This document shows positions 34,331 to 39,442 of a stretch of DNA of 39,442 nt, in pieces (position 1 is the first letter of the stretch; every line of letters begins with the position of its first letter). This DNA comes from an uncultured Chloroflexota bacterium. GTDB lineage: Bacteria; Chloroflexota; Anaerolineae; UBA4142; SHND01. A program made the position numbers and the translations under genes. Below the pieces are notes generated by a model. It saw only the letters and a program-made list of their open reading frames with translations, ran no database searches and was not told the DNA's origin. The DNA is taken from assembly GCA_937870825.1 (NCBI GenBank), contig CALMZO010000051.1, positions 1 to 39,442 of the forward strand. The letters run 5' to 3'.

Positions 34331-35356
34331 ATGAATGTTTTTCACTTTGTTCGCAGCGGTTGGATATTGCCGGTCCTTTTCACTCTCGTCCTCCTTGTTG
34401 CCCCACAAACGGGAGGGCGGGCCTATGCGAATCCTGACACGCTCATTGACCATTTCACTTCCAGTCAAACGGTCACGGTGAGCGGCGCCGGCACAAATCC
34501 TGTCACAGCCTCCGGGCAACTTGACGATACGAACATCCTCGGCGGCGAACGCGATATTCTGGTTACCCGCACCGGCGGCAGCGGCATTGTTGAGGCGTAT
34601 TCGAATGTGGCCACGTCAAGTTACTTGACCCATGGCCAGGGTGCCGGGACTCTGGGTTCAACTCTTCTTACCTATGACGGAAATGATAGCTCAAACAGCC
34701 TCAACCCAACAGGTCTCAACGGTAAAGACTTGACGAACGGCGGCACAGATGACCGATTCCAAGTCCTCGTTCCGACCAGCGACCAGGGTGCTGTGCTAAA
34801 GATTACGGTTTGGACGAATGCATCGAGTTGTTCCAGTCAAACAATTACGATTAGCACGGCTGTAACGAATCCCACGACCCTTAATTTTGTTTACACGGGT
34901 TTTACCACAGGCACGGGCTGCACCAGCGCGGCAACCTTTTCCAATGCCGGAGCGATTCAACTCTTGATTGACGGCAGATCTACGACCGCGCTCGACATGA
35001 CGATTGATTTAATTACGACAGCGGGCGCACCCACAAGCGCCGTGCTTTTGAGCGGCGGCGTTCAATGGAATGCCTCAAAGAGGTCTGTCATCGTAAGGTG
35101 GCAAACCGGGACGGAATTGAATGTAATCGGGTTTAATGTGTGGCGACGGGTGGGTCAAGGGAAATGGCGAAAACTGAATGCAATGCCCATTGACGCCGAG
35201 AATCCGGGGGGAATTTCCGGCGCAAGGTACAGCTATCGAGATGACGGGGCTAAACCAGGCAAAAAACATTGGTACAAAGTCGAGCTGCTCTCTCCTGACG
35301 GTACCTTGGAGCTGAGTCGGGTTATGAAGATTCTTGTACCCCAAGGGCAACCATGA
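34331..35356 (+). CDS. Secreted protein, LGGERD module plus C-terminal FnIII-like domain
   Basis: This 341-aa protein has a signal peptide (residues 1-32: charged start, WILPVLFTLVLLV, cleavage near AYA-NPD). Residues 35-240 form a beta-rich module with NILGGERDILVTR, LLTYDGNDSS, NASSCSSQTI and AIQLLIDG, shared with the protein at 35559-36620. From about 245 to the end, VIVRWQTGTELNVIGFNVWRR and YSYRDDGAKPGKKHWYKVELLSPDGT look like a fibronectin-type-III-like domain used in surface proteins. The start at 34331 follows AGGGA; the longer frame starting at 34280 lacks a signal peptide at its N-terminus. No enzymatic motif is seen. Confidence 0.8.
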   Translation: MNVFHFVRSGWILPVLFTLVLLVAPQTGGRAYANPDTLIDHFTSSQTVTVSGAGTNPVTASGQLDDTNILGGERDILVTRTGGSGIVEAYSNVATSSYLTHGQGAGTLGSTLLTYDGNDSSNSLNPTGLNGKDLTNGGTDDRFQVLVPTSDQGAVLKITVWTNASSCSSQTITISTAVTNPTTLNFVYTGFTTGTGCTSAATFSNAGAIQLLIDGRSTTALDMTIDLITTAGAPTSAVLLSGGVQWNASKRSVIVRWQTGTELNVIGFNVWRRVGQGKWRKLNAMPIDAENPGGISGARYSYRDDGAKPGKKHWYKVELLSPDGTLELSRVMKILVPQGQP

Positions 35357-35558
35357 AAATAATGCAGAAGGTTGTCTTTGCGAGGGAGCGTGGCGTTTGT
35401 ATTCTGAACGCAAGTGACCGAAGCCATCTCAACGCGACTCGTCAAGACTTTTGTTGAATGCACTCGGGACGCAGTCAAATTTTTCGGTACGGATTCATTC
35501 TCAAGTAAACATCTTCCGCCGCACGGAAACGCGCGACGGCATAAATCAAGAGGAGACC

Positions 35559-36620
35559 ATGAAAAAGACAATCCATCTACTCGCGATTATCGCGCTCGCT
35601 ATCACAATGCTGACGTTGTTCATTGCACCTGCCCAGGCAGCAACCGGCGCTGTCGTTGATACGTTCGAAACAGGTTCTTTCATTAGCATTATTGGCACAC
35701 CGACCGGATTTCAATCCATAGCGGCAACCGATGATGTCGCAGGAGTGCTCGGCGGCGAACGCGATATTGTCCTGACGCGCAATTCTGCCAACAATGGCGC
35801 GGTGCACTTGGACTTTGGGCTGAGTTTTCCGGGCACGGTTTCGTACGCTTCGGGTTCGTCCGTAACCGGCTCTTTGCTGCTGACCTATGATGGCGATGAC
35901 AACGATGCGTCTAACTTGAATTCCATAGGTCTGGGCGGCTTGGACTTGACAAGCGGCGGAGGGTATGCATTTGCCCTAGGCGGCGTGAGCGACCTTGGCG
36001 CAAGCGCGACCCTGACCGTATACTCGAATTCGACCAGCTGTTCCAGTGCGTCCATTGCAATTCCGGCTGACCCCTCTTACACGTTTGCAATTTTTCAAGT
36101 GGACTTTACGTCTTTTAGCACGGCAAGTGGATGCACCTCCCCTGCAAATTTTGCAAATGTCGGTGCCATCACGCTGTTGATTGACGGCAGCACGCCCGCC
36201 GTGGATATATCCGTTGACCTGTTTGAAACTGTTGCCAATCCGCCGCCCACCAACCCCGGCACAGGTACGCCCGGCTATTGGAAGAATCATCCCGAAGCAT
36301 GGCCCGTGGACGTGATCACCATCGGCGGACGGACGTACACCAAAGAAGAAGCCATTGCGTACATCAACGGCGGCGACAAAGACAAGACCTACACGTTGTT
36401 CCGCGCGCTCGTGTCCGCCAAATTGAATGTGTTGATCGGCAACGATTCCAGCTGCGTCGCGGATGTCATCGCCGCCGCGGACGACTGGATGGCGGTTTAT
36501 CCTGTTGGCTCTAACGTCAGAGCGGGCAAACCAAATTCCCCGTGGCGCGTCGGTGAGCCGCTTTATATCACCCTCGACAAATACAACAATGGCTTGTTAT
36601 GCGCGCCGCATCGCAACTGA
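35559..36620 (+). CDS. Secreted protein, LGGERD module plus GYWKNHP module
   Basis: This 353-aa protein has a signal peptide MKKTIHLLAIIALAITMLTL ending near AQA-ATG. Residues 28-230 repeat the beta module of the upstream gene (GVLGGERDIVLTR, LLTYDGDDND, NSTSCSSASI, AITLLIDGS). A Pro/Thr linker leads to TGTPGYWKNHPEAWP and a helical module (YTKEEAIAYINGGDKDKTYTLFRALVSAKLNVLIGND), known only as an unnamed surface-protein domain. GAGG lies five bases before ATG 35559. The two genes are probably an old tandem duplication with exchanged C-termini, attached to the cell surface or secreted. Confidence 0.82.
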   Translation: MKKTIHLLAIIALAITMLTLFIAPAQAATGAVVDTFETGSFISIIGTPTGFQSIAATDDVAGVLGGERDIVLTRNSANNGAVHLDFGLSFPGTVSYASGSSVTGSLLLTYDGDDNDASNLNSIGLGGLDLTSGGGYAFALGGVSDLGASATLTVYSNSTSCSSASIAIPADPSYTFAIFQVDFTSFSTASGCTSPANFANVGAITLLIDGSTPAVDISVDLFETVANPPPTNPGTGTPGYWKNHPEAWPVDVITIGGRTYTKEEAIAYINGGDKDKTYTLFRALVSAKLNVLIGNDSSCVADVIAAADDWMAVYPVGSNVRAGKPNSPWRVGEPLYITLDKYNNGLLCAPHRN

Positions 36621-36682
36621 GTGGCAGCAACACGAACGGAGCCACACGCAGCGTAAGACATAGGCGGTTCGCCTCCGGGCCA

Positions 36683-36726
36683 AACCCCTCACACTACCCG
36701 TCCAGTGTGAGGGGTTCTTGTTTTTT
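36683..36726 (+). terminator. Intrinsic terminator after the secreted-protein gene
   Basis: A perfect 13-bp stem (36683-36695 with 36704-36716) with an 8-base loop is followed by CTTGTTTTTT. Confidence 0.88.
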
Positions 36727-36753
36727 CAGACAAACGTGCGTATCGTATCGCGC

Positions 36754-37728
36754 ATGAAAACCTATCCCATCCCGAACACTCCGCTCCGGGCAACGTGTCT
36801 CGCGTACGGCTGTATGCAAATTGGCGGTACCTGGGACAATGCCCCGTTGACCTCGATTGACCGCGCCCGCGCGCGCAGTGTCATCGAACGCGCGCTCGCG
36901 CACGGTATCAATTTTTTCGACCACGCCGACATTTATTGTCGCGGCAAATCGGAAACGGTTTTCGCCGAAGCCCTGCGCGAAATGAAAATTGCGCGCGACA
37001 CCCTCATTCTCCAAACCAAATGCGGCATTCGTTTCGCCGATGACCCCGACGCGGGCATTCCGGAGCGATTTGATTTTTCCTACGAACACATTATCGAAGC
37101 GGTAGAAGGCAGTCTGCGTCGTCTCCAAACCGATTACGTTGACATATTGCTGCTGCATCGTCCCGACGCGCTGATTGAACCCGAAGAGGTTGCGCGCGTA
37201 TTCGACGAATTGCACCGCGCGGGCAAGGTAAAATTTTTCGGCGTCAGCAATCACACCTGGGCGCAAATCGCGCTGTTGAAAAAATTTGTCACGCAGCCGC
37301 TTGTCGTGAATCAAGTGGAATTAAGTTTACTGCGCGCGGACTTGATTGACGATGGCATGTTTTTCAATACATCGCCGCGTCCGTACACCGGCATCGGCGG
37401 CACACTCGATTACTGTCGCGCGAACGATATTTTGATTCAAGCATGGGCGCCCGTTGCGAACGGCAAGCTGTTTAATCCCGCACATGATGCCAGTCCAAAC
37501 ATCAAACGCGTCGCGGGTCTCATCGCGCACATGGCGCAAATGAAAAACACAACGCACGAAGCGGTTGCGCTCGCGTGGCTCCTCAAACATCCCGCGCCGA
37601 TTCAACCGATTCTCGGCACGACCAATCCCGAACGCATCACCGCTAGCTGTCGCGCGGATGAAATCGAATTGACGCGCGAAGAATGGTACGCGTTGCTAAA
37701 AGCCGCGCGCGGACAAGCGCTGCCATAA
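36754..37728 (+). CDS. Aldo/keto reductase
   Basis: This 324-aa AKR TIM barrel is close to the YdhF-type subgroup. It shows GINFFDHADIYCRGKSETVFAEAL near residues 50-75 with catalytic Asp and Tyr, LILQTKCGI near 90 with Lys, DYVDILLLHRPD near 130 with His, KFFGVSNHT near 162, and ILIQAWAPVANGKL and PILGTTNPERI toward the C-terminus for NADPH binding. It reduces an unknown carbonyl. ATG 36754 is chosen because the earlier in-frame ATG at 36718 overlaps the terminator. No clear ribosome binding site. Confidence 0.9.
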   Translation: MKTYPIPNTPLRATCLAYGCMQIGGTWDNAPLTSIDRARARSVIERALAHGINFFDHADIYCRGKSETVFAEALREMKIARDTLILQTKCGIRFADDPDAGIPERFDFSYEHIIEAVEGSLRRLQTDYVDILLLHRPDALIEPEEVARVFDELHRAGKVKFFGVSNHTWAQIALLKKFVTQPLVVNQVELSLLRADLIDDGMFFNTSPRPYTGIGGTLDYCRANDILIQAWAPVANGKLFNPAHDASPNIKRVAGLIAHMAQMKNTTHEAVALAWLLKHPAPIQPILGTTNPERITASCRADEIELTREEWYALLKAARGQALP

Positions 37729-37734
37729 TTACAC

Positions 37735-37790
37735 TGTCATGTCGAACGGAGTGAGACATCTCTGTCACGCCCAAGATTTCTCGCCGGGTT
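37735..37790. repeat. Dispersed repeat fragments (GTCAT-TCGA ... GAGA type)
   Basis: TGTCATGTCGAACGGAGTGA, followed by GACATCTCT and AAGATTTCTCG, resembles the core of the palindromic element at 13866-13976. It is probably a decayed copy. Confidence 0.5.
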
Positions 37791-37890
37791 CACCCCGACG
37801 GCTGGATTCACATTGAACAATTCATTGACGTTGCCGCGTCCTCGGTATTGGCGCGCGAGTGGAATTTGACAGCGCGCGCGGGGTGAGTTA

Positions 37891-37942
37891 ATTTTGAAAT
37901 CCGAAAATTTGTTGCCCGCAACAAATTTTCGGGTTTCAAAAT
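37891..37942 (+). promoter_or_regulatory. 25-bp near-perfect hairpin ending at the start codon of the beta-helix gene
   Basis: The arms 37891-37915 and 37918-37942 pair with a single G-U type mismatch. The right arm ends one base before ATG 37943, and no other ribosome binding site exists, so the hairpin could block initiation or provide terminator-like 5' structure. Confidence 0.8.
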
Positions 37943-39442
37943 ATGAAGAAATTTCTTTTCGTCATTGTTTTTTTCTCCTCGCTCCTCGCTCCTCACTCCC
38001 CTGCCTCCGCCCAAGACGAAATCGCTCTCACCCTCCTCCCCGGCGCGCGGCACGAATACCGTTTCGACTACAAAGGCGACAAGACGCAAATTGATATTGT
38101 CGTCGAAGCGCCCGAAGGTGTCGAACTGTACGTATTCGTTCCCGAACAGCCAGAACCAATCGGACAAGGCACGCGGCGCGGCGGCGAAATTTTGTGGTCA
38201 GGGAAATTCAACATGCCCGGCGCGTACCGCGCGTTCGTCGAAAACAGAACACCGGGTCCGATAATTTACAGCATCGCGTTTCTCGGCGAAAGTGTGAGCG
38301 GCGTCGGACAAATCATTGACGCGCCACCGGAATCCTCCGCGAATGTTTCAACCCAAGGCGGACGCGTCAACCTCAACATCGCCTTGCCGACAGGCGCGCG
38401 GCGTTTGCAATCGCCTGTTGTTCCCGCGAACTGCACACCCGCGAACGCATTGCCGCCCGTGGTTAACACATCCATCAAATTGTGCGCGAATGAAATTTAT
38501 CCGCCGTTTCGGATGGTGGGCAACGGCATCGGACTGTTTGCCGACGACGCGCGTTCGGCAATTCTCAACAGCGCGGGGCGACAATTCGCGCTCGTCATGG
38601 AAGGCAACGGAAATTGGATTGACGGCGTTGTCATTCAATCGTCGCCCGACGCGGCGGACGCGGGCGCGTTTTTGTGCCAGTACGACGAATGTGTTTTTCC
38701 CACACAACCCGAAAAAACAATTTTGCGCGGCGGCTTGAATTACGGCGGCGGAATTTTATTGCTCGGCAACAACAATGTCGTTCACAACACCACTGTGCGC
38801 GGCGGAACGATTGGCGTCGCGAGCGTGGACGGTGTCAACAACACTTTCGTCGGAAACAACTTGAGCGATTTGAACGGCTGGGGTTCGTTCAACCTTCGCA
38901 GCACAAATTCTGTTTTCGTGAGGAATCGTTTTGACCGCGACAATCACGGCTGTGTCACACCCGACGGTCACAAATTTGAACACGGCTGCGAAACGGCGGG
39001 CTGGGTCTGTTTGCAGTGCAACCAAAATTTGATTGCGAACAATCACTGTGAGTATTCAGGCAACTGTTATTATTTGAGCGGCGAACGCGGACTCGCATCC
39101 AACAACAATCGTTTCATCGGAAATTATTGCGCGGCGTCGCCCAACAATTGTTTTGAATTTACTTTTTCAAAAGGCAATGTGCTGCAAGACAACGTCGCCA
39201 CCGCGCATCCGCAAAGCGGCGCGGCGTGCAAATATCCGTTTTGGATTGGCGGCTCGACGGTGTATTTTGGAAATAACAAATGGGGCTGCGCGATTTCGCC
39301 GCAAGATTCCATCAACGACGCGATTCGTTCCACCAACATTCCGACAATTGCGCTCACGTTAGGAAACAACGCACCGCTGTTCGGGACAACGAACATCGCG
39401 CCAACCACTTCACCCCCCCCTTCAACGAGTTCAGCGCAAGCC
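37943..39442 (+). CDS. Secreted right-handed beta-helix protein, 3' end outside the window
   Basis: 500 codons are open to the window edge. The N-terminus MKKFLFVIVFFSSLLAPHSP is a signal peptide with cleavage near ASA-QDE; its hydrophobic part includes three heptameric units of TCCTCRC. Residues 27-120 form a beta-sandwich-like region (HEYRFDYKGDKTQIDIVVEAPEGVELYVFVPEQ) resembling a pre-peptidase C-terminal-type domain. From about 150 a parallel beta-helix follows (GNGIGLF, NNNVVHNTTVRGG, NNTFVGNNLSDL, NSVFVRNRFDRDNHGC, NLIANNHCEYSGNCYYL, NRFIGNYC). Several cysteines are spaced for disulfides. A Thr/Pro/Ser tail starts at the edge. Such proteins bind or cleave polysaccharides; the activity is unknown. 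Confidence 0.83.
   Translation, partial: MKKFLFVIVFFSSLLAPHSPASAQDEIALTLLPGARHEYRFDYKGDKTQIDIVVEAPEGVELYVFVPEQPEPIGQGTRRGGEILWSGKFNMPGAYRAFVENRTPGPIIYSIAFLGESVSGVGQIIDAPPESSANVSTQGGRVNLNIALPTGARRLQSPVVPANCTPANALPPVVNTSIKLCANEIYPPFRMVGNGIGLFADDARSAILNSAGRQFALVMEGNGNWIDGVVIQSSPDAADAGAFLCQYDECVFPTQPEKTILRGGLNYGGGILLLGNNNVVHNTTVRGGTIGVASVDGVNNTFVGNNLSDLNGWGSFNLRSTNSVFVRNRFDRDNHGCVTPDGHKFEHGCETAGWVCLQCNQNLIANNHCEYSGNCYYLSGERGLASNNNRFIGNYCAASPNNCFEFTFSKGNVLQDNVATAHPQSGAACKYPFWIGGSTVYFGNNKWGCAISPQDSINDAIRSTNIPTIALTLGNNAPLFGTTNIAPTTSPPPSTSSAQA
37976..37996 (+). repeat. Three heptameric units TCCTCRC inside a signal peptide
   Basis: TCCTCGC, TCCTCGC and TCCTCAC in exact 7-base phase encode part of the hydrophobic core of the signal peptide. 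Confidence 0.85.

Overview
The window looks like chromosomal DNA of an uncultured bacterium, most plausibly Chloroflexota (Anaerolineae-like). The hints are a strong GCGC/CGCG bias, secreted proteins with Thr-Pro repeats and a GYWKNHP module, a giant cyclic beta-glucan synthase, a DUF5693 protein and many short dispersed palindromes. This placement is inference. There is no rRNA, tRNA, CRISPR array, transposase or phage gene.

Region 1 (1-5.2 kb) is housekeeping or accessory metabolism: the end of a sensor histidine kinase, RidA, two LLM-type flavin/F420 oxidoreductases around a small P-loop kinase, a TIGR04076 protein, a convergent YCII protein, and an ECF sigma/zinc anti-sigma pair from a near-consensus promoter that appears to give a leaderless mRNA.

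Region 2 (5.3-16.1 kb) is the most unusual part: a lasso-peptide-like RiPP locus. A strong promoter (6218-6246) precedes a 23-codon ORF with a good ribosome binding site. It encodes the spacing of a lasso leader (Y-x2-P-x-L ... T) but stops four residues after the conserved Thr, so there is almost no core. The ORF lies between the arms of a perfect 19-bp inverted repeat. Downstream on the same strand are a nucleotidyltransferase, a DUF5693 membrane protein, an FGE-sulfatase-fold protein without the copper-binding cysteines, and a B12-type radical SAM enzyme. Facing them are an HprK-like kinase (minus strand) and, divergent from it, a PqqD-like B1, a B2 protease and an asparagine-synthase-like protein. 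Kinase and nucleotidyltransferase pairs are known lasso-peptide tailoring enzymes.

Region 3 (16.2-33.7 kb) is glycan related: a 2836-aa cyclic beta-glucan synthase on the minus strand, a DUF2255 protein, a GT39-like membrane glycosyltransferase and a GH63-type glucosidase. Between the last two lies a second RiPP-like set with its own strong promoter: a PqqD domain fused to a twin-arginine/hydrophobic segment and a Thr-Pro repeat tail, then a second HprK-like kinase and a second nucleotidyltransferase, with no B2 or cyclase.

Region 4 (33.7-39.4 kb) has a 620-base gene-free stretch with two terminators carrying the same 29-base preface, two paralogous secreted proteins, an aldo/keto reductase, and a secreted beta-helix protein running off the end whose start codon abuts a 25-bp hairpin. 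Different 7-base tandem repeats recur at gene boundaries across the window.
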